DNA from: Magnaporthiopsis rhizophila
Taxonomy: Eukaryota > Ascomycota > Sordariomycetes > Magnaporthales > Magnaporthaceae
Direction: 5' to 3'
Assembly (NCBI GenBank): GCA_003049465.1
Contig: PYSS01000103.1
Coordinates: 62,001 to 126,000 of the forward strand
DNA length: 64,000 nucleotides
In this document: piece after piece, positions 35,718 to 46,200 of the stretch
Position numbering within the stretch: the stretch's first letter is position 1
Layout of the letters: each line of letters opens with the position of its first letter
Translations under genes and position numbers: made by a program
Notes under the pieces: model-generated
Database searches by the model: none
What the model was told of the DNA's origin: nothing
Seen by the model: the letters and a program-made list of their open reading frames with translations, nothing else

Positions 35718-36050
35718 CCAGATAGGCTCGAATTAATTTTTGATTTTCCCGTTAAAGCGAGTGGCGGTATAAGCCATTTTTTGGTAATCATTTTGGAAAT
35801 TGTTTTGGTAAAATTTAAAATAGCCCTTGCATTTTGTAAAGAAGGTTTTAAGCTTGTTTTTTTTTTAAATTAGGGTTATTTTGGTTTGTTATTTAAGCCT
35901 TTCGATTTTTTCGATGAGGGCTTGTATGGCTAGCCCGGCATTGCTGTACTTTTTGCCTGCAACGATAATGCTTTCCGGTTTTTTAGCTGCGGTTGATATA
36001 ATTATTTATTATTTGTACTTTCGGTAAATGCTGAACAGGATTAATCAAAA
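35718..36050 (-). pseudogene. E1 gag, 5' remnant
   Basis: Resumes the E1 sequence after the CCAGA duplication. It matches the start of gag in the other copies on the minus strand and leads to the E1 right LTR. Confidence 0.7.
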
Positions 36051-36347
36051 TATTTTAATTATAAACTTTTTTGTTTTTAAAATAGGGCATTTAGGGGCGG
36101 TATTAAGCAGTACTGGGTTGCAAGGTTGCTTTGCACGTGATTTGGGGGTTTGGTAAAATAATTATTTGTATTGCTTGCTCAAAAGGGTATTTTGGAGCTA
36201 ATTTAGGTTGATTAATGCCAAGGCCTCAGTTAAAATTACTTTTATATAAAGGTTTTGCCTTTTATTTATAAGCGGGCAACTTTTTTACTGGAGTTTTTGA
36301 TCTGTAATTTGCGAGGCAGATTATAAAGCATTTCTTTTGATCTGTAA
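36051..36347 (-). repeat. E1 right LTR, truncated (297 bp of about 493)
   Basis: Begins TATTTTAATTATAAAC and runs parallel to 9522-9810. It stops inside the hairpin minisatellite at GATCTGTAA, where GC-balanced host DNA begins (AGGCCCTGCCAG). Confidence 0.82.
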
Positions 36348-37357
36348 AGGCCCTGCCAGAAACAAACCTGGTTATCTCGCCTTGCCGCGGTTAGGAATCA
36401 GCTGCTCCGCTTCCCCATGAATTCTCAAGGTTCATAACTGTCAATCAAAGACCACTAACCTTTCGCATGGAGGTGAAGGCAGCGCTCGCAAGTGGACGAA
36501 TAAAGAAGCACATGGTAGCCAAAGGCGACAGAAGGGAGCTGGAGCTTAGAGAAAAGGTATAAGATCCTTAATAGCTGCTATTTTGCGGTCCGAATGGGAA
36601 ACGTTACTGAGGGCTCGGGTGATAATCAAAGAATCTCGGTTATGGTACAAAGACGGACGCCTGCATTTTGTACATGTGAGTATGCTCAGTTCTCCACGCT
36701 CTGCCCATAGACGTTACATCTCGGCGAGCTGGCCGGGCCTGATAATATTCAAAATCCCAGCAGCCTAACAGCTAGAGCAATAGGAGCCCATGGAGACTCT
36801 GTGAAAGAAGGTACATGTATGAGTTTATTGCGATTTATAAATTAGTTTGCTTTCTTGTTCCGGTTATCAAGCTCTGTCCCTATCTTCGGGGACAACTTTC
36901 ACTGTTACTCATTTAGTAGCAAATTCTTAAATTGGGCTCCGTCCGTTCATAGATCTTTCCTCAGCAATAGCCTAATTAGCATTCACCGTAAATCTCGAAG
37001 GATCTGTGTTCTGACTGGGACAAGATAGCGGGTGTTTACCCAGGAGATAGATAGTGAAAGAAGGATATGTGAATGGAATTGACACAAAGAAATTCCGCCC
37101 GAGAATCACCTATAACAAACCTGTCACCGGCGCTCCTTTGGAGTGTCTAAACAAGGAATGCGCAGGCTGGGCCCAGGGTATTTGAATTCATGAGAAGTCG
37201 ACATCCGCAACGGGAGGCATTCTCCAAACACTTCCGTGGGAACGACGGCTTGCAAAAACCCACCGAGACTGACATTATCCTAGTTGGTCAACTAGAGTGC
37301 CTGCTCTGTTCGGAATCAATTATCATCAGACTATCAAATCATCCGCCAACAGAAAAC
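36348..37357. other. Host-like interval after the first transposon block
   Basis: Base composition returns to balanced. No ORF here shows a family signature. The last few hundred bases are the probable promoter of the Cys-rich ORF at 37358. Confidence 0.5.
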
Positions 37358-38329
37358 ATGACCACGACATCGATCCCTGGGCCGACCTGCTGCATCAGGC
37401 TCATGCACCACTACATAGTCTGCGACGTCCGCCCGCACAGCTCACTCTGGGACGCCGGCCGCCAGCGGGCCGAGAACGTGGTGGACCCGCTCGCGGCCCC
37501 GAGCAGGTGCGACGACGCGTGCCCCGGCCTGCCAAAACAACACAGACGCAACATCATCCCGGGACGCCAGCGACGGGGCCCGCCCTGTCGGACGCACGAC
37601 TGCTGTCAGGTGGCCATCACGTGGCTGCGGTGCTCGACGCACCACGCGGCACGGTTCGAAACCCGCAGCGACGCCGCCCAGCGCGCGTGGGACGAGCGCG
37701 ACGACGCGGCGACGACGCTGCACTCGTACGAGCAAGACGCGGCTGCGGCTGCGACGCCGTGGCGCGAGATGCGCACCGTGGCGGCGCCGGGCCGCGTGGC
37801 GCACGCCCTCGGCCTCGTGGTCGAGCTGTCGTCGTCGCGGTCGCTCCGGGACGCGCACGCCCGGCAGCACCCGCATCTGCCGTGGGACCGGCTTCCGGAG
37901 CTCGCGCACGCGCTGGGCGAGCTGCTGGACTGCCACTGGAGGAGGCGCGAGGCTGCTGCTGCTGCTGCCGCCACCACGCTGTCGCCGCCCGTGGACTGGT
38001 GGCGGGACGGCGCGGCAGAGGCGCGGGCGGGCTATGACGATAACGATGGGCTGCGGGGGACCTCCGGAGGCGGAGCCGGCAGCACCGCCTCGTCGTCGTC
38101 GTCGTCGTCGTCCGCGACGCTGGTCATGCCTTACTTGTTTTGGGCCCTGCGGGAAACGCGGCCGGGCACAGCTGAGGAGAGGGCGCGACTCGCGTGCCGT
38201 CGGGCCACGGCGCGGTATGTCGACAGTCTGCTCGGCCTGGAACAGGTGCTGCTCGACCTAGACTCGGGGTGGCCGCCGTTGGGCGTGTGCTGTGGCGTGC
38301 GCAGAGTCTTTTCCCCCCTGACTTTCTGA
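37358..38329 (+). CDS. Cys-rich fungal hypothetical protein
   Basis: An open frame of 323 residues from ATG 37358; an upstream in-frame ATG at 37190 is possible but its extension looks non-coding. The N-terminus has a Cys/His pattern (CCIRLMHHYIVCDVRP, then RCDDACPGLP, PCRTHDCCQ and WLRC) like that of a loosely defined group of uncharacterised fungal proteins. This could bind metal. The rest is Ala/Arg-rich and helix-prone with a Ser run at about residues 245-252 encoded by a TCG repeat. No enzyme motif is visible. An overlapping long ORF in another frame is judged a high-GC shadow. It may have further exons; none is proposed. Confidence 0.5.
   Translation: MTTTSIPGPTCCIRLMHHYIVCDVRPHSSLWDAGRQRAENVVDPLAAPSRCDDACPGLPKQHRRNIIPGRQRRGPPCRTHDCCQVAITWLRCSTHHAARFETRSDAAQRAWDERDDAATTLHSYEQDAAAAATPWREMRTVAAPGRVAHALGLVVELSSSRSLRDAHARQHPHLPWDRLPELAHALGELLDCHWRRREAAAAAAATTLSPPVDWWRDGAAEARAGYDDNDGLRGTSGGGAGSTASSSSSSSSATLVMPYLFWALRETRPGTAEERARLACRRATARYVDSLLGLEQVLLDLDSGWPPLGVCCGVRRVFSPLTF
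38090..38112 (+). repeat. (TCG)n trinucleotide repeat
   Basis: Seven to eight TCG units encode a poly-Ser run within the Cys-rich ORF. Its length is a multiple of three, so changes would not shift the frame. Confidence 0.9.
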
Positions 38330-38912
38330 CCAAGCGGAGTGTTGTGTGTGTGTGTGTGTGTGTGCTGCCGACCGCGCTCCAAGCCTGGACGATTTCGATT
38401 CTAGCAGTATCTTCTCTCCTTTCTAGCACCGTGAGCGATTCGGCAGGTTTCATGCTTTCACTTTTGAGTTTTGTCGTCATCCATCGGTGTATTCTTTCCG
38501 TTTTATTGGAGGACGTTCCGTCTCCCCGCATTCCTGGTGGTCGGAACCGTTCTAGTTTCGAAGTTATTAGAATTGATGAAAGCCGTTTTAGGTTTAGTGT
38601 GCCGGTCCGTGAACACCGCGTCGCAGAAACGAGCGTTGGTGGAGCGGTCCCGCGGTAGCTCCCTCACAGTAACTATTGATAGGGACGCTTCCCCGGGTGC
38701 GCTAAACTCAATAGGGCTTAGATTAACTCTATTTAACTTTCGAGATTATCTGGTTGCCCTGTCTTCGGATTGGCATCAAATATTCCGCGGGGACTGGGGC
38801 GGGATGACAATATCGCGAACGAACGAAGCCGGCAGGCTACGCTCTGGCATAATGGCATGTGAGTTGTTTCTTGTCTTTATCTTGTTTTTTGAGTCCGTCT
38901 CGGCGGGTGCAG
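38330..38912. other. Interval with a (GT)n repeat and a possible intron
   Basis: A (GT)11 repeat lies at 38343-38364. No gene is recognised. A possible intron at 38859-38912 (GTGAGT to CAG) would lead into the regulator fragment, but the frame before it contains TAA at 38850-38852, so an upstream exon is not supported. Confidence 0.45.
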
Positions 38913-39650
38913 AAGGGGCCGCTTGCTGTGCCCTTGGGCAGTACCACGAGCGGCGATGTGGCGGCAGGTGAGGAGAGCGAGGGCGATGACGTGGCGCTTA
39001 TCGAGCTTGCGTTTAAGTCGTCCGAGAAGCTGCGCTGCCTGCTGGATGAGCTGCGGGTCAAGGCCTCAACGACTGCGGTGCCATCCTCGGCTGGAGCAGG
39101 CGGCGGCATCGGCGGCATGTTCACGCCCTGCAGCACTTTGTCGACAGCCGCCGGCGCCGGCGCTCCTGACAGTGGCGGGCCGTCGGACGCCCACTTGGAC
39201 ATGATCATCGGCCTGCATGTGGCCACTGCCTACGTGGCTCTGAACGGCGTCCTACAGCATGCGTTGCGCGGCGTGCACGCGGCTGTGGCTCAGAGCAGCG
39301 CCGCCGCCGGAGGCGCGGAAGGAGGCCCACTGCTCGCCACCAGCGGCAAGGGGCAGCAATGGCTCCTCATCCCAACGCTCCCGGGAATAAAGATGGCGGG
39401 GCTGGCGTGCGTGGACGACGACGACGATCTGCGGGCACGGCTGTTTGCCGAGACGTGCTTGCACGTGGCCACGGCAATTCACTGCCGACTGGAGGCCGTT
39501 GCCGGCGCAGGGCTAGGCAGAGACTTTGTCCGCCCTGTCAACATGGTTCTGGGCAGGGGCCAGCAATCGGCACAGAGCGGCGTTGACGTCCGCGCCGTCA
39601 GAGAGCTGTGCGCTCAGATCTCGGGCGCGGTGCAGGAGAGGGTTTGGTAA
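38913..39650 (+). pseudogene. C-terminal part of an AflR-type Zn2Cys6 regulator, no DNA-binding domain found
   Basis: An open stretch of about 245 codons. The C-terminal pattern LLIPTLPGIKMAGLACV, then RARLFAETCLHVATAIHCRLEAV resembles the end of AflR-like cluster regulators, in which a PGLxxGxF-type segment precedes a helix ending in LExIERxLG. Earlier helices (ELAFKSSEKLRCLLDEL, then LHVATAYVALNGVLQHAL) fit the same domain. The Zn2Cys6 finger normally at the N-terminus was not found upstream in any frame. It is therefore either truncated or has undetected 5' exons. If it was a pathway regulator it would have controlled the cluster. The assignment rests on a weak pattern match. Confidence 0.5.
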
Positions 39651-40252
39651 TTGAGGGTAGGTGCCAGAGAGGTAAATGAGACGAGATGGTGTCAGGCACA
39701 CATTGGAGCTTGATAACTGTTCCCAAGGGGTAGTGCTCGCAAGAGGAATGCTCAACAAAAACTGCCCAAAGATGACCCGGAGACAGAAGCGTCACTGCAA
39801 GCTCCCACTTGGATGAGACCATGAGGACATGCATTAATTAGCCGTGGCCCCCGCGCCATAGATATTTATGTAGTCAGTGCTGCTCCAGCCTGTAGATCAG
39901 AGAAAGAGGAAGAATAAAAAAGAATAGAGGCTGTCAGATGCCCGAAACAGCGCTGGGAAGGATATTGTCGGGCAGCCTAACGGATTGCACGTTACCCTCG
40001 GTCATCCCTAGGCTGTGAACCGCAACAAGCAACCTGCGCTGGAACGATCGCGTGCCGTCCCAGACAGTGCCCACAGTCCGCGGGACAGGGCATCGAACGG
40101 AGGAGAGGGACGGGGGGTATAAGATGTCAACGGATCAACAGCGGCCTGTCCCACTGGGCGGTGGTGGGCAGCTTCAGTGGCAGATGGAGGCCTGCTGACG
40201 CCACAGTTCTTTACTGTACCCAAAACGGCAAGGCCACTCACTATCTACCACA
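39651..40252. other. Convergent intergenic interval
   Basis: Lies between the 3' end of the regulator fragment and the 3' end of the methyltransferase. No gene or repeat is recognised. Confidence 0.55.
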
Positions 40253-41227
40253 TTAATCAACAGGCTTGCGCCCAACGACAACGTGCAGCTTACAAATGGA
40301 GTGCTGAATGGTGCGCACAAAAGTCTCATCGTAATCCTTCCTCATGTCCTGCAGCACCTCGGGCGCGCGCCGGGGGCCGGAGTGGCGCTCCACGCAGCCC
40401 CAAACGGTGTCGACGACGGTGCCCCAATACTCGTCGTCGGCCTCCCGCCCCCGCAGCTTGGGCGGCCCGCCGTGCGGGATGTCGTACACGTCGGCGCTGA
40501 CGACTTCGACCCCGGCGGCGGGCAGCAGCTCGGCGGCCATGTCGCGGCCGGCGCGCATGTTGAGGCCCAGCGCGGCGGCGTCGGCCAGCCAGAGGCGATG
40601 CCACATCCACGACGGGCCGAGCTTGTCGCCGTAGGCCTCCGGCCGAACGGCCAGTCCGGCCCCGCGCGGGACATGGGGTCGTACTCCTGCAGCTCGCAGA
40701 CCCCGCCCGGGGCCAGGAGCGGCACGACCACGTCGCGCAGGTGCTAGGACCAACCGGCGATGCCGAGGATGAGCAGGCGCTGGAAGACGTAGTCGAGGGA
40801 CCCCCGCTGCAGGGCGCCCGAGCGCAGGAGGCCGGCGGCGTCGCCGCGCAGGTACATCACGTTGGGCAGCTAGCCGTGACGGTCCGTCGGCACGGGCGAC
40901 AGGTCGACGCCCACGACCTGGGAGGTCGGGAACAGCCGCCCCAGCTGCGTGGTGAAGAAGCCAGTGCCGCAGCCGAGGTCGAGGATCCGGCGAGGTGCAG
41001 AGGGCGAGAGGGGTGCGTGGAACACCTTGCCGCCCATCAGCTCGGCAAAGACGCGGTACTAGGCGTCGAGGCGCTCCTGCTCCGGGGTGCTGATGGAAGG
41101 GTGGGTTTAGCCGGGGTGGTGGTTTCGGGTGATTTGTAATCGAGTTATCTTACTCGTTGGGGAGCTGGTATGGGCCGTTTGGGTCGGCATAGGTCCGAGC
41201 GGGAGCTGGAGGGCTGGTGGCTGCCAT
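40253..41227 (-). pseudogene. LaeA-like SAM-dependent methyltransferase, broken by three TAG codons and a frameshift
   Basis: A class I methyltransferase of the LaeA-like group often found in fungal metabolite clusters. ATG 41227 gives MAATSPPAP; an intron at 41090-41153 (GTAAGA to CAG) joins PYQLPN to DTPEQERLDA. SAM-binding motif I is ILDLGCGTGFF, followed by VVGVDLSPVP and LPNVMYLRGDA. The C-terminal half continues with PSWMWHRLWLADAAALGLNM and ends KLHVVVGRKPVD. In-frame TAG codons lie at 41061-41059, 40872-40870 and 40746-40744 (minus strand), each where Gln fits (DAQYRVF, HGQLPNV, WSQHLRD). A frameshift lies near 40640-40660. The gene is otherwise full length, so the damage is recent or slight. 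A cluster methyltransferase role is inferred. Confidence 0.85.
41090..41153 (-). other. Intron of the methyltransferase pseudogene
   Basis: Donor GTAAGA at 41153 and acceptor CAG ending at 41090. Splicing joins GA to C and gives PNDTPEQERLD. Confidence 0.75.
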
Positions 41228-41588
41228 TGAGGCGTGGATACAGCGAGTGCCGAGGATTTCTAGTTGCGTTTATTCCTTTAGGGCAGCGAGAAGATCGTTA
41301 GGTAATGGCAACGAACCCAGGAAGTGAGCCCCTCGGAGTGGGTGGGATGCTATATGGAAGCCAGGCTCGGTTATCGTACACACGAGAAGCGGTACATAAA
41401 AAGTCGGAGAATAGCATCATACCGAGCTGTTCGGCCGCATATTCGGAGGGAAAACCTCGCCGACAGAAGGTTACCTACGGAATGTACGGTACATACGACT
41501 CTTCGGAGTATTAGCGCCGGAGGGCCTTGACATCCCCTGCAGCAAAAGTTAAATGCAGCAACCTTGGCAAAACCCCCGAAAGCAATCA
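41228..41588. other. Intergenic interval between methyltransferase and P450
   Basis: Holds the methyltransferase 5' flank and the P450 3' flank; both genes are on the minus strand. No gene is recognised here. Confidence 0.5.
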
Positions 41589-42026
41589 TCAACCCCGACC
41601 GTCCGTCCATCCATTCCCAATCGGGCCTTCCCTGCTGCTGCTCGCTGGACACGGCAGGGCATGGGACCCTTTGACCACAAGCGTGTACACCGGCTGGTCC
41701 TTCATCCAGTCCTCGGACTCGTGGGTCAGGCCCATGTCGAAGTGCAGCACCAGCGTCGCGAACATCAGGCGGGCCTCGTGCCAGGCGAGATGCTTGCCCA
41801 GGCAGTTGCGCGGCCCGATGCTGAAGGGCTCGACGGCGCCCAGGTCGTCGCCGGCGTAGTCCGGGTCGCCGAGCCAGCGCTCCGGGTGGAACTCGAACGG
41901 GTTCTTGAGGGCCGACGACGTCGTGGTCGAGTACACGTGCACCCCGACCGTCACGCCGCCCGGCACCCAAAAGTCCGAGACGGGGGCGCCGCCGGCCGGG
42001 GTGCGGCGGAGGATTGAGCAGGGGAC

Positions 42027-42113
42027 CTGTTTTATCGTATCGTACGCGTCAGCCATTAAAAGAGAGAGCATACGAAACGGAGGGTAGGTCCGGGTAGCTG
42101 CTTGAAAACGTAC
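42027..42113 (-). other. P450 intron (downstream)
   Basis: Donor GTACGT at 42113 and acceptor CAG ending at 42027. Joining gives RIYPPVPCSILRRTPAGG, continuous across the ExxR region. Confidence 0.8.
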
Positions 42114-42293
42114 AGGCGGGTAAATGCGCATCGTCTCCTGAAGGCAGGCGTTCATGACATTCAGAGACAAGAGCCGCTCGAGCGTCATGTCGTCGACGCT
42201 CGAAAACGCGGCCCGCACCTCGTCATTGACCTTTTGCATCCACTCGGGATGCTTGAAGAGCAGGTACAAGGCGCCCGACAGCCACGTGCCTGT

Positions 42294-42356
42294 CTAAAAT
42301 TATGACGAGTGAGGGTATTACTTGTGAACATATAAACATCCGAGCGAGCAACCCAC
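42294..42356 (-). other. P450 intron (upstream)
   Basis: Donor GTGGGT at 42356 and acceptor TAG ending at 42294. It splits the I-helix motif AGTET/TGTW. Confidence 0.8.
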
Positions 42357-42985
42357 CGTCTCGGTGCCGGCTATCATAAAAATGGTGGCCGTGACGTAGC
42401 GCTCCTCCAGCGTCAGCTGGCCTCCCTGCTTCTCCGAGTTGGCCAGGATGCGCGACCAAAAGTCGGGCCGGTCCGGCGCGGTGCGGGCCAGGCGCCGGTC
42501 GACGCGGTCGATGCAGTACTTCATGTTTTCCCAGTGCTTCCTGCGCGCGAACCTGGTGCCGAGCGGCGTGTCGGCCAGCAGGCGGCCGAGGGCAAAGTGG
42601 CGTACGACGCGCAGCTGCCCGTCGAGCTTGATGCCCTGCACCAGCGCCTCGATCCAGGGGTTGAAGCGTCCCTGCTCCAGCACCCTGAGGCTCTCGCCAA
42701 AGATCAGGTCGGCCATGAGGTCGAACGAGACGCACTGCAGCGTCGCTGAAGCCGTGCGGGAGGATGCGGCGGTGGCGGGCGTGGGCGGCGTCGCCGATAG
42801 AGTTGATGTGGTCGGCCTCGATGACGGGAGTCAAGTACATGATGGGGTCCTTGGCCAGCCGCGGCTGGCCGGGACGCTTGAAGCCGTATATTTCGTTCCA
42901 GCCGCGCGAGCCCGACGCCACCGACAGCTCCCGCGGCGCTATCTGCACCACGGGGCCGTACCTGGCGTGCAGCACCGGTAGCGAG

Positions 42986-43128
42986 TGTAACAAGGGTGCA
43001 GGATTGCAGGCTTGAGAAAAATCCTTATATTACTAATAAATTTTCTAAAATCTCAAAAAATGCTTGGGAGGAGAATCCCCTTCCTCGATTCAGGCCCTTT
43101 AGGCAGCCCCTGTTATATAAAAGGGCTG
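42986..43128. repeat. E5 left LTR, portion shared with the right LTR
   Basis: About 143 bp matches 57905-58047 with few differences. The LTR continues further right, perhaps to about 43300, but the end cannot be fixed because the right LTR is interrupted. The following 170 bp stay GC-rich. Confidence 0.75.
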
Positions 43129-43299
43129 GAGGCCCATGCGCCCCTGAATCGGGTACCGTGCCCGAGCGGGGGTACGCGTCCCGAGGGCGCGTTTCCTAAC
43201 TGCGGGGTTAGGCGCTTATTTATTGCGGGGTTTTTGTATCTTTGTTGGGGCCTTTGTAGGCGCCCCAATAGTTGTTAAAGCTATATCTGTGTAATATAA

Positions 43300-46200
43300 C
43301 CTTTTTTTTTTTCAGCGACCCGCTTCGGGTTGTGTGTCCTGAACCCGGGGGTTCCTGGATTTGCCGGGGTATCGTTAATGGAAAAGGGCGATTTTTTATT
43401 GTGCTTTTTTACTGGAAAAGCTGTTATAAAATTCCCAGGTGTTGTTTTTTAAATCGTATCCTTCCCATTTTACGCGGTATTTTATAAAGCTTTGTTTAAT
43501 CCGGAAATTTATAATTTTTTCCATATTATATTTTTTTTTAATAGAAGGGGTATTCCGGAATATTTGATCGGGGTTGGGACGGTTTTGGATACCTGTTTGG
43601 TAAGGTTCGATAAAGGATACGTAAAAAGTAAGATGTATCTTTTAAGTTTTGGATAGCTTAAATTGCACTGCTGTTCGAGATAAGTTAATTTTTAGGATGC
43701 TAAATGGCCTTAATATTTTGAAGTTAAATTTTTTGGCTGGCCGCCTGATTTTGATATGCCGTTCGTTTAGTATGATAAATTGCTTTTTTATAAATATTAG
43801 GAAAGATTTTTATTTTTTATTTGCCCAGTGCTTTATACGGTTTCTGGTTTTATTTAGGTATATTTTGGCTTTTTGGTATACCTCGGTTATCCAATAATTA
43901 TAAGCCGTGCTTATTGCATTGCATATTTTCCCTGGTAAAGATAGGTTTGCAGCTATCGGATAATAATTATAATTAGCATAAAAAAAGGTAAGAATAATAT
44001 TAGCCAAAACAGTATTATTATATGCAAATTTGGTTATCGGGAAAAGGTTAATCTAATTGATTATTTTATAATTTATGAAAAATTTTAGGTATATTTTAAA
44101 AATTTAATTAAACCTTTTTATTTATTTATCCATTTAAAAATAAAAAATAATACTTATTTTAAACTTAATACTTATTAATTTTAAAAAATCCTTTTATAAA
44201 TATGGCGTAAATCTAAAATTTTGATCCAAAATAATATCCAATGGTATACTGTAAAATTGCCAGTATTTTTTGGCAAAAATACGAATAAAGTTATTTATTT
44301 TTTTTTCCTTTTTAAAAGGTACAAAATGGGCCATTTTGGTAAATAGGTTTATTATTATCCAAATAAAATTGCATTTTTAACTAAAAAAAAGGTCCGTAAT
44401 AAAATTTATAATTATTATTTTCCATAGGGCATAATATAATTTTATTAATTATAAAAGGCCGAAAAATATATATTTTAGTGCTTTATTATATTAATATTCC
44501 AAATAATTTTTTATATATTTTCGGATTAAGCTTTTAATATTTGGCTATTAAAAATGGCGGGTAATAAGCTTAAGGGTTTTATCCATCCTTATATATCCGG
44601 TTATTTTGGTATTATGCTTTAATTCCAAAACCTTTTGTTATAATCCAGCAAAAACCCAAAAAATTTTCCGATAATAAAAAAGCTGTTCTTTTATTTTTTC
44701 CATTTTTGTTGGATTTTTTAAGCGTTCCTGGTACTTTAGGTTTTTTTTAGCAACTTTTATTATTTTAATTATAAAGGTATTTATTTATTGGATAACTGAA
44801 ATGCTGTATAATCGGGCTGGGGCCAGTAAAATTAATATTACCTTTATAATTAATTTTGTTTAGGGAAAGTGTTTTTTTTATAAGATTATTATAATCGGCT
44901 GGTTTTTATTTCCTTTTTTTTTAGGTCGGTGTTATATTAATCGGAACAGTATATCGGTTTTGCCATTTTGCTTGCCCGGTTTATAATTAATTATAAACTA
45001 ATATTCTGCAAATTATTACGCCCATTTTGCTTATTGGTAATTAAGGATTTTGGCCGTTATAAAATATAATAGGTTTTAATAATTGGTGTATATTTTTATA
45101 CGGTATTCGGCTTTTTCCAGGTAATACTTTTATTTTGCAAAGCAATTTATTATTGCTAATAATTTTTTGTTATATATTTTGTAATTTATTTTTACAGGAA
45201 ATATTTTACAAAAATAAAAAATAACGGGATATATTTTTTTATTGTTCTTTTTTTGTAATAATATTATTTTTAAAGCAAAATCGGATAAATCAGTTTCGAT
45301 AATGGTCGGTTTGTTTGGGTCAAAATAGCACAGTACTGGAAAGTTTATAAAAGTTTATTTAAGGGTATCGAAAGATTTCTGCATTTTTAAAATCCATTAT
45401 TATTAGTTTTTCAAAAGGGTATTAGCTGTTATTAAAAGTTTTATTATTTTGGAAAATCCTTTGATAAATTATCGGTAAAAATTGGCAAATCCTATAAAGG
45501 ATTGGCAATCCTTAAATTGCTATAGGGATTTCCAGTTTTTAATGGTATTAATTTTATATTGGTCCATAAAAATGCCTTTTGGCCCAATAATATACCCCAG
45601 GAATTTTATTTCCTATATTTCTTAGCAGCATTTTTTGGAAGCGATTGCCAGGTGGTTTTTTGTTAATTTTTAAAGGATTTTTCGGATTAGGTTATTGTGT
45701 TTTTCTTCCGTTTTGGCGTAAATTAGGATATTATTCAGATAAACCAGTATTTCGATATTAATAAGGTTTATAAAAATATGGTTTATTATACTTTAAAAAG
45801 TAGCGGGCGCATTAATAAGTTTTATTGGTATAATGGTGTATTTAAAAAGGCCATATTTGCAATAAAATGCTGTTTTTTATTTATGGCCTTCCTTTATTTG
45901 GATTAAGTTAAAACCGGTTTTTAAATTAATTTTGATCATCCATTTAGCATTTTTAAATTTGTTTTGAAGTTTTGTAATAAAAGGGATAGGGCATCGGATT
46001 AAAATAGTTTGGCATTAGTGTTACGGTAATTTATTACCACCCGAGATAGTTTTGTGGGGTTTTTTTTGGCGGCAAATATTAAAAGGGCCCCATTAGATGC
46101 TATCGAGTACCTTATCCGTCCGGCTTTTAGGTTTTTTTGGATTTAGGGCTTAAAAACTTTGAGTTTTCGGGCGCTTATATTATATATTGGCCCCCATAAA

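Larger units (their letters stand above)
9522..36347 (-). mobile_element. E1: outer Ty3/Gypsy chromovirus, internally deleted, host of three nested elements
   Basis: The outermost element of the first block, with pol on the minus strand. Its left LTR is 9522-10014. The right LTR begins at 36051 and is cut off at about 36347, where host-like DNA resumes. The internal DNA appears in pieces: 10015-10244, 17510-21047 and 35718-36050. E2 interrupts it at 10245-17509 and the E3/E4 compound at 21048-35717. Without the insertions it is about 4.9 kb, well short of the 7.3-7.5 kb copies. Compared with E3 it lacks roughly 0.65 kb of integrase near 18375 and about 1.9 kb of protease/RT near 20400-20465. 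All reading frames are broken, mostly by TAA and TAG, as RIP produces. Confidence 0.85.
41589..42985 (-). pseudogene. Cytochrome P450 monooxygenase, 5'-truncated by a retrotransposon and internally deleted
   Basis: A fungal microsomal P450 that would oxidise the cluster product. Visible parts: RYGPVVQIAPRELSVAS, HARHRRILPHGFSDAA, MADLIFGESL, the I-helix AGTETTGTW across an intron, ETMRIYPPV (ExxR), PAGGAPVSDFWVPGG, PERW, and the haem loop FSIGPRNCLGK (about 41784-41825). Introns are 42294-42356 and 42027-42113. The N-terminal membrane anchor is absent because the E5 LTR starts at 42986, just before LHARYGP. Around 42740-42755 the reading jumps from FSDAA to VSFDLMADL with a frame change and a loss of roughly 40 residues (helix C region). 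The catalytic half is otherwise open to the stop at 41589. Confidence 0.88.

Noticed and set aside
9522..36347. A single giant mobile element carrying cargo genes
   Set aside because: Duplications and LTR pairs resolve it into nested 7-kb retrotransposons; no captain-type recombinase or cargo genes are present.
37297..38037. Alternative 246-codon ORF over the Cys-rich gene
   Set aside because: Pro/Arg/Ala-rich frame typical of a high-GC shadow; it lacks the Cys/His pattern of the chosen frame.
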